DNA of 64,000 nt from Roseateles oligotrophus (GTDB lineage Bacteria > Pseudomonadota > Gammaproteobacteria > Burkholderiales > Burkholderiaceae_C), in NCBI RefSeq assembly GCF_025717515.1, contig NZ_JAJIRN010000014.1:26693-90692 (forward strand), written 5' to 3'. Positions 7,887-16,144 of the stretch are shown here, piece after piece. Under the pieces are notes generated by a model. It was not told where the DNA came from, ran no database searches, and was given only the letters and a program-made list of their open reading frames with translations. How positions within the stretch are numbered: position 1 is the stretch's first letter; every line of letters starts with the position of its first letter. The position numbers and the translations under genes are program-made.

Positions 7887-8894
7887 ATGAGCAAGAGGGT
7901 GCCGCATATCCGCACCATCGAAGGCAGAGGCAGTTGGCGCACCCGAGCCTTGAACGAATGGCTGCGCTGGGCGTCGCGCAAGCCGCTAGGCTTTGAAGAC
8001 GACGTCGCGGCACTCAGGCGGCGCTACGAAATGCTTGACACGCGGCACTTCAAGCTTGGCCCCTCGGTGCGGCGCGAACCCGTCAGCTGCAATGGTGTGC
8101 CGGCCGAGTGGATCAGCGTGCCGCAGACTCAGCCCGGCCGCATCATCCTCTATCTGCATGGGGGCTCGTTTGCCTTTCGCTTTCCGAATGCCCATGCGAG
8201 TTTTGCGGCCCGACTCTGTCAGCGTCTGGGCGCAAAAGCCTTGATTCCCGACTATCGCCTGGCGCCGGAGCATCCGTTTCCGGCCGCGCCGGATGACTGC
8301 CAAGCCAGCTATCGCTGGCTGCTCGGCAATGGCTGCAAGCCCGAACAATTGCTGGTGGTCGGCGACTCGGCCGGCGGCAATCTGGCGCTGGTTACCCTGC
8401 ACCGCAGCCTGCAAGCACGCGAGCCAATGCCGGCCTGCGCGGTGCTGCTTTCGCCCGCCGTTGACTGCACGCTGGACAGCCCCAGCATGGCCGCCAATGA
8501 AGCACGCGACCCGATGTTCAGTCTGCGTAATTTCCTGGTGCTGCGGCGTCTTTACGTGCCCTCGCCGCTGCTCTACACCCACCCGGATGTGTCACCACTA
8601 TTCGGGGACTTTGCCGGCTTCCCGCCGCTCTTTTTGCAGGCCGGGCAGTCCGAGATGTTGTGTGACGAAGCCATAAGAATCGCCCACAAAGCCCATGCCA
8701 GCGGCGTTGATGTCGAGTTGGAGTTGTGGCCCGAAACACCGCATCTGTTTCAGATGGCCCCCTTTCTGCCGGAGGCGGTGCGTGCCTTGGACGAAATCGA
8801 GAAGTTCGTCTGCACTCGCATGGTCTGGCATCGCCATGACGAACAAGCTGCACGGCCTAAGGCTCTGCATTTACCGATCGCATCGCCCAAGTGA
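7887..8894 (+). CDS. HSL-family alpha/beta hydrolase (esterase/lipase)
   Basis: The product is 335 aa. It carries the hormone-sensitive-lipase-family signatures: oxyanion motif HGGSF at 91-95, DYRLAPEHPFPAA at 122-134 and nucleophile Ser161 in GDSAGG. A candidate catalytic His is in WPETPHLF. Such enzymes hydrolyse short- to medium-chain acyl esters; some act on polyhydroxyalkanoate-related or xenobiotic esters. There is no signal peptide. The ATG follows AAAGGA at somewhat long spacing. It is separated from the metacaspase by a hairpin, so it is probably a separate unit, and is convergent with the large secreted protein gene. Confidence 0.9.
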   Translation: MSKRVPHIRTIEGRGSWRTRALNEWLRWASRKPLGFEDDVAALRRRYEMLDTRHFKLGPSVRREPVSCNGVPAEWISVPQTQPGRIILYLHGGSFAFRFPNAHASFAARLCQRLGAKALIPDYRLAPEHPFPAAPDDCQASYRWLLGNGCKPEQLLVVGDSAGGNLALVTLHRSLQAREPMPACAVLLSPAVDCTLDSPSMAANEARDPMFSLRNFLVLRRLYVPSPLLYTHPDVSPLFGDFAGFPPLFLQAGQSEMLCDEAIRIAHKAHASGVDVELELWPETPHLFQMAPFLPEAVRALDEIEKFVCTRMVWHRHDEQAARPKALHLPIASPK

Positions 8895-8931
8895 GGGGCG
8901 AGTCGTTCTTTCAAGCATTGTTCGAATGAAG

Positions 8932-8952
8932 AAACCCGCCTGAGGCGGGTTT
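8932..8952. terminator. Bidirectional terminator
   Basis: AAACCCGCC-TGA-GGCGGGTTT: a perfect 9-bp GC-rich stem with A/T-rich outer bases on both sides, between two convergent genes. It can serve both strands. Confidence 0.85.
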
Positions 8953-8972
8953 CCTGAGTTGAGGCTTGGAAA

Positions 8973-11543
8973 TCAGCGATTCGCCGCCGTCGCGCTGGCC
9001 TGATTGGACTGGCACAACTCATCCGAGTTGGCCGCCACCCGCCGCACGACATAGTGATAGGTCGTGCCATTCACAACCGTCGAATCGAGCCAGGTCGCAT
9101 AGTTCGAGCTTGTCTTGCCGATCAAACTGTAGGGGCCGCCGCTGAGCGTGCTGCGATAGACGTTATAGCTATCCACCCCGGCGACATGGCTCCAGGTCAG
9201 CTGAATCTTGCCGGGCTTTGCTCGCGCCGCCAGGTTGGCAATGCAAGCCGCACAGGCCGCATCGCCCGCGTCGCGCACATTCACCGCCGCACTCGCCACG
9301 CCGCTCAGATTGCCCATGCCGCTGGACGGGAATGAACTGGCGGTGGTGTCGGTGACCTTCAGCTGCACCACGTAGTTGCCGACGCCCAGCCCCTGGAAGA
9401 ACGCTTTCACATCGGGCTGCGGGCCAGAGGCGCCGTTGAATTGACCGCTGCCGTTCAAGTCCCAGGCATAGCTTTGAATGGTGTCGCCGGGCCGGCCGGG
9501 CTCGCTCTGCCCTTGATCGGGGTTGACGGAGCCGGTGCCGTCCAGGAACCATTTCGGCGTTGCGGGGCAGAAGTTGTAGGGGCCGTTGGCATTGGCGGTC
9601 GGCGCCAATGGCGGGATCGAAACCTGCACCATGACCGTGGTGGTGGCCGATTTTTCGGGGTTGGCGTCATCGGTGACGCGCAAAACGACCGGATAGCTGC
9701 CCAGGGCGGGGAAGGAGCGCGTCACGACCGGGCCGGTGGCGTCCCACACACCATCATTATTGAAGTCCCATTGCCAGGACTTGATGCTGCGCGCGCCGTC
9801 CTGGTGAAAGGAATCGGCACCGTCCAGGGTAACGGTCTGACCCACCACCGCCGGGTTCGGGATGGCCTTGGCGACTGCTACCGGCACGCCGGACTCGAAC
9901 ACCGTGCGGTTGAGCATCATGATCGCCCAAGCGGTTTCGAATGGGTACTGCTGACCGTCAAAGTTATGCCCCGACCAGTAGCCCGCCGCATCTTGATCCA
10001 GAATCAATGTGCGGGCAACTCCGTTGGACGTCGCGAGCAGGCCATTGCAGCCATCGATCTTGCCGAGTTCCGCGCCATACCAATCGGACGGACGCTTGTC
10101 GGTGTCATGCTTGAACGAGCGCAGGCAGGTGATCGGATTGGGCACGCCGTCGCCGTCCGGGTCATGCAGCAGCATTGCCTTGGTAAAGGAGAACAGGCCG
10201 TAGTAATAGTCCTTGATGCTGTAGTAGGGGTTGCCTGGGTAGATCAGGTCATTGCCCCAGTTCTCACGCATAAAGGTCTCGGCGCCCTCCCAGCTTGGTC
10301 CCCCGACGGGCGAGCTGCCGCGCCCGATACCGTCCATCACCAGTTGCACCATGCCTGACGCCGTGACCGCGTAGGGCCCCCAGACATGGCTACCCCCTTG
10401 GTAGCCAAAGTAGCCGGCGCCGTTGTCATAGTTGGGCGGGTTGGGCGCCACCTGAGAGCTGCGCAACCAGACCTTGTTCCATTCCGGCACCACATTGGGT
10501 TTAAGAGTGCCAGCATTCTGCGGTAGCAATGCGCCGAAGGAGCGCGCGCCCAGGATGCCGATGGCCATCCATTGCGAGATCGAGTTGTCGTTATAGCCAT
10601 TGCAGGTGTAGTACCAACCTCCCCCAAACGGCGAGTCGTATTGGCAGTAGCTGATGTTGTCGACGATGTCCTGGGCGATGTCGATGTATTTGCGCCCGAT
10701 CACATTGGCAGGGCCGCTCGGCGCGAGCGCATTGGGGGTACCACTGGCGACGATGGTGCTCAGCAGCATGCCGGTCTGGTAGCCCTCGTTTTGAGCGTTA
10801 TAGATGGACAGACCGTTGCCATTGACATCGGGGTTATACGTCCCGCCGTTCACCCCATCGGCTTGCACGCCGATGCCGCGCACGCTCAACTGCGTGAACA
10901 AGAAGCGCATGCCGCGCGTCACCGTATCGGTATAGGGGTTGTCGGCCGAGCCGGCCACCTGGTGACCATTCACCATGAAGGCATTCAAATTGGCGGCGGT
11001 CACGCCGTGATAGCCGAGCGAGGCCGCGCCGCCCTGTTGCCAATTGCTGCAGTCGCTGCAAACGCCGGGCGAGCGGAATTGGGTCTTGTGCAAGTACCAC
11101 AAGCCCTCATCGATCGCCACATTGGCCTCGACCTCCAGGCTCTTGGCCTTCATTTCAACGTAGTAGGTGCGGCTGGCCGCCTGACCCGTGCTCAGGTCCG
11201 TCACCGTCAGCCTTGCGGACCAGACCTGACCGGCTGGACCCACATAGGTATGGCTGGCTTCGATCGCGTTCATATCGCTGACGACACCCACTGCCGGCGC
11301 CGCGCCGTCACCGAAGTCCCATGAATATTGAAAGTTAGCGCCCTGCTGACTCGAAGTACCCTTGAGTCGTATCGCCCGGCCGGGATAGGTGCTGTGCGGG
11401 ATCTGCGGATGGGTCGCAACCCAGGGCACCGTCTTCACCACCGGCACGACGGCCTGGGCCGGCGTGGCCCCGAAAACCCCGGCGGCCAAGACCCCCAGGG
11501 TTGCTGAAAAGAGGCGCCAGGCGCCGGGTTTTTTCGAGTTCAT
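8973..11543 (-). CDS. Secreted multidomain protein: PKD, alpha-toroid, PKD repeats, FN3
   Basis: The product is 856 aa. A signal peptide ends near residue 31 (ATPAQA). A PKD-like domain follows (about 55-135, YSWDFGDG), then a long central region (about 145-560) with the WYLHKTQF and YPFETAWAIMMLNR signatures of alpha/alpha-toroid proteins such as prenyltransferases and squalene cyclases. Two more PKD-like domains (about 565-760; QWDFNNDG, YAWDLNGSG) and a C-terminal fibronectin type III domain (about 770-850; SYNVYRST) complete it. PKD and FN3 domains usually bind polymer or surfaces. I cannot assign an enzymatic role to the toroid part. It is extracellular by inference. ATG 11543 is preferred for its AAGGA site and signal peptide. 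No PEP-CTERM tail is present. Confidence 0.85.
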   Translation of the reverse strand: MNSKKPGAWRLFSATLGVLAAGVFGATPAQAVVPVVKTVPWVATHPQIPHSTYPGRAIRLKGTSSQQGANFQYSWDFGDGAAPAVGVVSDMNAIEASHTYVGPAGQVWSARLTVTDLSTGQAASRTYYVEMKAKSLEVEANVAIDEGLWYLHKTQFRSPGVCSDCSNWQQGGAASLGYHGVTAANLNAFMVNGHQVAGSADNPYTDTVTRGMRFLFTQLSVRGIGVQADGVNGGTYNPDVNGNGLSIYNAQNEGYQTGMLLSTIVASGTPNALAPSGPANVIGRKYIDIAQDIVDNISYCQYDSPFGGGWYYTCNGYNDNSISQWMAIGILGARSFGALLPQNAGTLKPNVVPEWNKVWLRSSQVAPNPPNYDNGAGYFGYQGGSHVWGPYAVTASGMVQLVMDGIGRGSSPVGGPSWEGAETFMRENWGNDLIYPGNPYYSIKDYYYGLFSFTKAMLLHDPDGDGVPNPITCLRSFKHDTDKRPSDWYGAELGKIDGCNGLLATSNGVARTLILDQDAAGYWSGHNFDGQQYPFETAWAIMMLNRTVFESGVPVAVAKAIPNPAVVGQTVTLDGADSFHQDGARSIKSWQWDFNNDGVWDATGPVVTRSFPALGSYPVVLRVTDDANPEKSATTTVMVQVSIPPLAPTANANGPYNFCPATPKWFLDGTGSVNPDQGQSEPGRPGDTIQSYAWDLNGSGQFNGASGPQPDVKAFFQGLGVGNYVVQLKVTDTTASSFPSSGMGNLSGVASAAVNVRDAGDAACAACIANLAARAKPGKIQLTWSHVAGVDSYNVYRSTLSGGPYSLIGKTSSNYATWLDSTVVNGTTYHYVVRRVAANSDELCQSNQASATAANR

Positions 11544-11673
11544 TGTTGAATCCTTTTTTAAGACAACAAATGGAGCGAGCAAAGCGGCTCCCTGTGCCTG
11601 CGGGCGGGCCGCTTGGCACATCTGAGAAGCAGGGAATGAGGGGCGGCCTGCGGCGCAAAAGCCGCGCCAAGAC

Positions 11674-12363
11674 TCAGCGAGCGGGCGCGGAGGCGGGCAA
11701 GCGACGGCTGCTAGCCAGCGCCGCCAGCAAACCCAGCCCGACCAAGCTCAGCGAGACCGGCTCGGGGATATGGCCGTCTTGCTCGATGCGCAAGCTGCTG
11801 GACATAAATATCGCCGCTTGACTGTCTGGATCGAACTGCGTCAGGTAAAAGCCTGCGGTCGGGGCGATATCGGAGAACAGATAGCTGATCGTGGCGGTTT
11901 CCCCCGTATTGAGGACAAAGCGCCAGTCGGAGGCCATCGAGACATCGTCCTCCAAGCCGGCTGGCACGCCATTGAGACCGTCCAGTTGGCCGGCTAGGAA
12001 GTTGCTGTAGATATTGCCGAACTTAAAACCTGGCTCATCAATCTCCCAGCCTTGCCCGGCTGCGGCAATGCCCGAGCTGCTGCCGTTTTCATTGAAGAAG
12101 GTATTGACGGTCTCGTCAATTTCATGATCGACGAACAGGCCGGCATAGCGATTGCCCGCGCCGCTCAGCTTGATGGAGATCGAGCCCAAGCCACTGCTGG
12201 TGTTGAAGCCCGCCATGTTCACGCCCGCAGGTGCGAAGCCTTTGCTGATTGCTCCGTCGATATTGAAGGCGAATTCATACAAGCTGATCACCGGACTCGC
12301 CTGAGAGAAATTCGCCGACATCGCTGCCCAGACCATGAGCCAACCGTAAAGAAGTTTTTTCAT
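11674..12363 (-). CDS. PEP-CTERM sorting-domain protein
   Basis: The product is 229 aa with a signal peptide (MKKLLYGWLMVWAAM..., cleavage near residue 23) and a classical C-terminal sorting signal: IPEPVSLSLVGLGLLAAL followed by a basic ASSRR tail. Exosortase is expected to cut at this signal and route the protein outside. The middle is Gly/Ser/Asn-rich, probably a beta-rich exoprotein of unknown function. ATG 12363 gives the only good signal peptide and has an AAGAAGGG site. It is co-directional with and 130 bp upstream of the PKD protein gene, so the two may form one secretion-linked unit. Confidence 0.88.
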   Translation of the reverse strand: MKKLLYGWLMVWAAMSANFSQASPVISLYEFAFNIDGAISKGFAPAGVNMAGFNTSSGLGSISIKLSGAGNRYAGLFVDHEIDETVNTFFNENGSSSGIAAAGQGWEIDEPGFKFGNIYSNFLAGQLDGLNGVPAGLEDDVSMASDWRFVLNTGETATISYLFSDIAPTAGFYLTQFDPDSQAAIFMSSSLRIEQDGHIPEPVSLSLVGLGLLAALASSRRLPASAPAR

Positions 12364-12583
12364 TGCTGCCACCCTTCTTGTGAGCCACTTGATTTGAAAA
12401 GTGTCTGGATGAAAGGCCGGCAAAAAACAGCGAACGCTCCTGCTGGCACTAACTCAGACAATCGACTGACGGCCTGCAAACCTTGCTTGATTGCCTGGAC
12501 CGTTGGTCGATTTGAGCGCCGCGCATGCGGTCGCGTTTGAGTTTGGACAACGACATAACAGATCGGCGCCAAGGCGCCACAGC

Positions 12584-14914
12584 TCAGCCCAAGGCCGCGC
12601 GGATCGCGTCGTCCACATCCTTCAGCCATACAAACTGCAAGGCTTGACGGCTTGATTCGGGCACCTCACGCAAATCTTTCTCATTGCGGGCAGGCAGCAT
12701 CACGACCGCCAAGCCAGCTCGCTGCGCGGCGAGGACCTTGTCCTTGACTCCGCCCACCGGGAGCACCATGCCGCGCAGGCTGATCTCGCCCGTCATCGCG
12801 ACCTCGTGGCGCACCACGCGGTTGGTGAACAAGGAGGCCAGCGCGATGAACATCGCCACGCCCGCGCTCGGGCCGTCCTTCGGAATCGCCCCAGCCGGCA
12901 CATGCACATGGATGTCGACGGTATCAAACGCGCTGACCGCAATCTCCATGCTGGCGGCACGCGACTTGACCAAGGTCAGCGCCGCCTGCGCGCTTTCCTT
13001 CATCACCTCGCCGAGCTGGCCGGTCAATATCAGCTTGCCGCTGCCGGGCACGCGCATCGCTTCGACGAAGAGGATATCGCCGCCCACCGGCGTCCAGGCC
13101 AGGCCGGTCGCCACTCCGGGTGAGCTGGTGCGCAGCCCCACCTCATGTTCGAATTGAATCGGCCCGAGGATGGTGTCGAGATCGGCCGCTTCGATCTGCA
13201 CCATGGTTTGCTCGCCGCCGGCCACCTGCATTGCCGCATGGCGCATCGCGCGGGCGATCTCGCGTTCCAGTTGGCGCACACCGGCCTCGCGGGTGTAATC
13301 GGCCACCAAGGCACGCAAGGCGGCGTCACTGAACTCGCATTGCTGGGCGCTCAGGCCATTGCGCTCGCGCTGGCGCGGCAGCAAATAGCGGCGCGCGATC
13401 TGGATTTTTTCTTCTTGCGTGTAGCCGGGCAACTCGATCACTTCCATGCGGTCACGCACCGCCGGCGGCACCTGGTCGATGACATTCGCCGTGGCGATGA
13501 ACACGACCCGACTCAGATCAAAGGGCTGGCCCAGGTAGTTATCGCGAAAGGTGGCGTTCTGCTCCGGGTCCAGGACCTCCAGCAAAGCGGCCGACGGGTC
13601 ACCATGCGAGCTGGCCGTTAGCTTGTCGACTTCATCCAGCATCATCACGCAGTTGCGGGCGCCGGCCTTGCGCAGGCCTTGCAAGATATTGCCCGGCATC
13701 GAGCCGATATAGGTGCGGCGGTGGCCGCGGATTTCGGCCTCGTCATGCACGCCGCCCAGCGACACCCGCACGAAAGGCCGGCCGAGCGCCCGTGCAATGC
13801 TTTGCCCCAGCGAGGTCTTGCCGACACCGGGCGGGCCGACAAAGCACAGAATCGGCGCCCGCCCGCCAGGGTTGAGTTTTTGCACCGCCAGGAATTCGAC
13901 GATGCGCTGCTTGATCCGCTCCAGCCCATGGTGGTCGGCCTCCAGCACGGCGCGCGCGGCCTTCAGGTCGATCTCGGTCGCTGCGGGCGCGACCCAAGGC
14001 AGCTCGGTCAGCCATTCCAGATAGGTGAACTGCATCGAATACTCGCTCGACGCATCGGACATGCGCTTGAGCCGGGCGAGCTCTTTGCGCGCCTGCACTT
14101 CAACGTCCTCGGGCATGCCGGCCTTGGCGATCAAGCCTTCGAGCTTCTGCACGTTTTCATCGACCGCATCATCCTCACCCAGTTCATGCTGAATGGTCTT
14201 CAGCTGTTCGCGCAGCAGAAATTTGCGCTGCCTGTCGTCAAGCTGCTCTTTGGTGCGGTCACCAATCTCCTGCGAAAGACGCAAGACCTCGATGCGCCGG
14301 GTCAGCATCAGCAAGACCTTGTTCAGGCGCTCCTCCGGCTCCAGCGTCTCGAGCAAGGCCTGCTTCTCGGCCAGCTCGCCGTCCAGCAGGCTGGCGACGA
14401 TATCGGCGAGTTGAGCGCCGTCGCGGGTAGCCTGCAAGACATGGGCCAACTCGGCCGGCACGGCAGGCAGCAACTGCAGAATCTCGATCGCCCGTTCACG
14501 CAACTGCAGGCCCAAGGCCTCGGCCCGCGGCGTTGACTGGATGTCTTCACTCACCAGCTCAACCCGCGCCGCCAAAAACGGATAGTCGGGCAGCAACTCC
14601 TTGATGCGAAAGCGCTGCACGCCCTGACACACCGCGTGGTGCATCTCATCGCTGGAGCTGCTGTATTGAAAAATCTTGGCCAAGGTGCCGACCTCGCACA
14701 ACTCGGCCAGCGCGGGCTCGTCGGTACGGGCATCGCGCTGCAACACCACCCCCAGCGAGCCGCCATGCTGACGCGCAAACTGCACGGCGGCCACCGACTT
14801 GGGGCGCCCGACCGTGATCGGCACCAGCACATGCGGAAACAACACCACATTGCGCATCGGCACCAAGGCGATCACGCCGGCCGGTAATGCATCTTTATTG
14901 CTGCCGATATCCAT
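12584..14914 (-). CDS. lon: ATP-dependent Lon protease
   Basis: The product is 776 aa with the full Lon architecture. The N-terminal substrate domain starts VPMRNVVLFPHVLVP, the AAA+ Walker A motif GPPGVGKTS is near 357, and Walker B is MMLDEVDK. The proteolytic dyad is Ser683 in PKDGPSAG and Lys724 in GGVKDK. It degrades misfolded and regulatory proteins in the cytoplasm. ATG 14914 follows TTGGAGG and is preferred over an in-frame TTG at 14926. It sits 20 bp downstream of the Crp/Fnr gene and is surely cotranscribed with it. That is unusual for the housekeeping lon, which normally follows clpX, so this may be a second, stress-specific Lon. Confidence 0.95.
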   Translation of the reverse strand: MDIGSNKDALPAGVIALVPMRNVVLFPHVLVPITVGRPKSVAAVQFARQHGGSLGVVLQRDARTDEPALAELCEVGTLAKIFQYSSSSDEMHHAVCQGVQRFRIKELLPDYPFLAARVELVSEDIQSTPRAEALGLQLRERAIEILQLLPAVPAELAHVLQATRDGAQLADIVASLLDGELAEKQALLETLEPEERLNKVLLMLTRRIEVLRLSQEIGDRTKEQLDDRQRKFLLREQLKTIQHELGEDDAVDENVQKLEGLIAKAGMPEDVEVQARKELARLKRMSDASSEYSMQFTYLEWLTELPWVAPAATEIDLKAARAVLEADHHGLERIKQRIVEFLAVQKLNPGGRAPILCFVGPPGVGKTSLGQSIARALGRPFVRVSLGGVHDEAEIRGHRRTYIGSMPGNILQGLRKAGARNCVMMLDEVDKLTASSHGDPSAALLEVLDPEQNATFRDNYLGQPFDLSRVVFIATANVIDQVPPAVRDRMEVIELPGYTQEEKIQIARRYLLPRQRERNGLSAQQCEFSDAALRALVADYTREAGVRQLEREIARAMRHAAMQVAGGEQTMVQIEAADLDTILGPIQFEHEVGLRTSSPGVATGLAWTPVGGDILFVEAMRVPGSGKLILTGQLGEVMKESAQAALTLVKSRAASMEIAVSAFDTVDIHVHVPAGAIPKDGPSAGVAMFIALASLFTNRVVRHEVAMTGEISLRGMVLPVGGVKDKVLAAQRAGLAVVMLPARNEKDLREVPESSRQALQFVWLKDVDDAIRAALG

Positions 14915-14934
14915 GGCGGCCTCCAATTTTTTTC

Positions 14935-15909
14935 TCAGTCGGCTCCCGGCGAGCAGGCTGCGCGGGCCGATGCGCCATGCGCCGCCGCGTCTATCGTCAT
15001 CATCAGCATCGTGTTTGCATTCAGGGCCTTGTCGCCCTTGTTCAGGCCTGGCGCCAGATAGTCGGTGCTGTGCACCTGCGGGCCGGTCTGCTGCAGCCTT
15101 GGGGGGGCGTCGCGCCCATTCGAACGCCCCAACAACTCGTCGGCCGCGCTGCGCGTGCTGCGGGAAAATTCTTTCAAAGCCCGCAGGTCGAGAATCTCGA
15201 CCTCGCGATTTTTAACCTGCAGGAATCCCAGATCGGCCATGGCGCTGAAGGAGCGGCTGACGGTCTCGTGCGCCACCCCGAGGTGGCTGGCGATGTCGCG
15301 CCGGCACATGCGCAGCAGCAAGCGCAGCGGCGACTGCCCGCAGGCCTGCATTCGCGCGGACAGATCAACCAGAAAGCGCGCCAAGCGCACCTCGGCAGCC
15401 ACCGCCGCCATCAAGTCGGCCACATCGCCATGGCGGATCAACTGCCGGCTGATGGCCTTGTGCAACATGCGTTCGAAGCCCGGCACGCTCTGGCCAAGTT
15501 CCTGCACATCCTGAAAGCGCATTGAATAGACGGTCGAATCCTCGATCGCCACGGCTTCGGTCGGGTGCCTGCCCTGGCACAAGGCGTCATAGCCGAGCAA
15601 GTCGCCGACGCCGGCAAAGGCGCGCACTTGCTGATAGCCATCCTCGCAGGTGCGAAAGCATTTGAACCACCCCAGGCTGACAAAGTAGAAGGCGTCGGCC
15701 TGACTGCCTTCATGGAACAAGGTCGCGCCGACGCGCATCTGCCGAGCCAGCAACGGAAAGCTGTCACTGCGGGCATTGACCTCGGCATGCGCCCCCATCA
15801 AGCGAAACAGGTCCGACAAGCTCTTGCGGCCGGACAAGTCAACCCGCGCTTGGCCGAGCTCATGAGTGCGCCTGTCACCAACGGTCAAATCGAGAGTTTG
15901 ATTCATCAT
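14935..15909 (-). CDS. Crp/Fnr-family transcription regulator
   Basis: The product is 324 aa. It has a cyclic-nucleotide-binding-fold sensor (about 50-165), a dimerisation helix and a winged helix-turn-helix (about 205-240) with recognition sequence HETVSRSF. The E-x-x-S-R pattern is that of FNR, which reads TTGA half-sites, not CRP's E-x-x-G-R. No cysteine cluster exists in the N-terminal 40 residues, so a canonical FNR [4Fe-4S] cluster is not expected. A roughly 75-residue C-terminal extension of unknown role follows the wing. The start codon has a strong AGGAGG site. It forms an operon with lon and is divergent from a PAS histidine kinase. It is the best local candidate for binding the TTGAG-N4-CGCAA sites (inference). 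Confidence 0.9.
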   Translation of the reverse strand: MMNQTLDLTVGDRRTHELGQARVDLSGRKSLSDLFRLMGAHAEVNARSDSFPLLARQMRVGATLFHEGSQADAFYFVSLGWFKCFRTCEDGYQQVRAFAGVGDLLGYDALCQGRHPTEAVAIEDSTVYSMRFQDVQELGQSVPGFERMLHKAISRQLIRHGDVADLMAAVAAEVRLARFLVDLSARMQACGQSPLRLLLRMCRRDIASHLGVAHETVSRSFSAMADLGFLQVKNREVEILDLRALKEFSRSTRSAADELLGRSNGRDAPPRLQQTGPQVHSTDYLAPGLNKGDKALNANTMLMMTIDAAAHGASARAACSPGAD

Positions 15910-16042
15910 CTGCCTCCTAAGAATTAACCCAATTCACGATGGCTGAAGCATCGCGCCCGGCCGCTCGGGCTGCAATCGGCGCTTAGGCAGACAAGCTGTC
16001 GGATTTGCAGCGGCAACGCGGTGGCTTTCCTAGCGCCAATTC

Positions 16043-16052
16043 GGAATATTCC
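16043..16052. promoter_or_regulatory. GGAATATTCC palindrome
   Basis: Perfect 10-bp palindrome inside the 235-bp divergent region between the Crp/Fnr and histidine-kinase genes. It could be an operator. The reader is unknown and chance occurrence is possible. Confidence 0.3.
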
Positions 16053-16144
16053 TAACGGCTTCGCCTCACGGAATCCGACTAAAATCGCCAATAGGCCGAC
16101 CCGGCTTTGGCAACAATCCTGCTGACTTCCAGTGGAACGCATTC

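Noticed and set aside
12537..12550. FNR-like TTGAG-N4-GACAA near the PEP-CTERM gene
   Set aside because: Two mismatches in the second half-site and 174 bp from the start codon; not better than chance.
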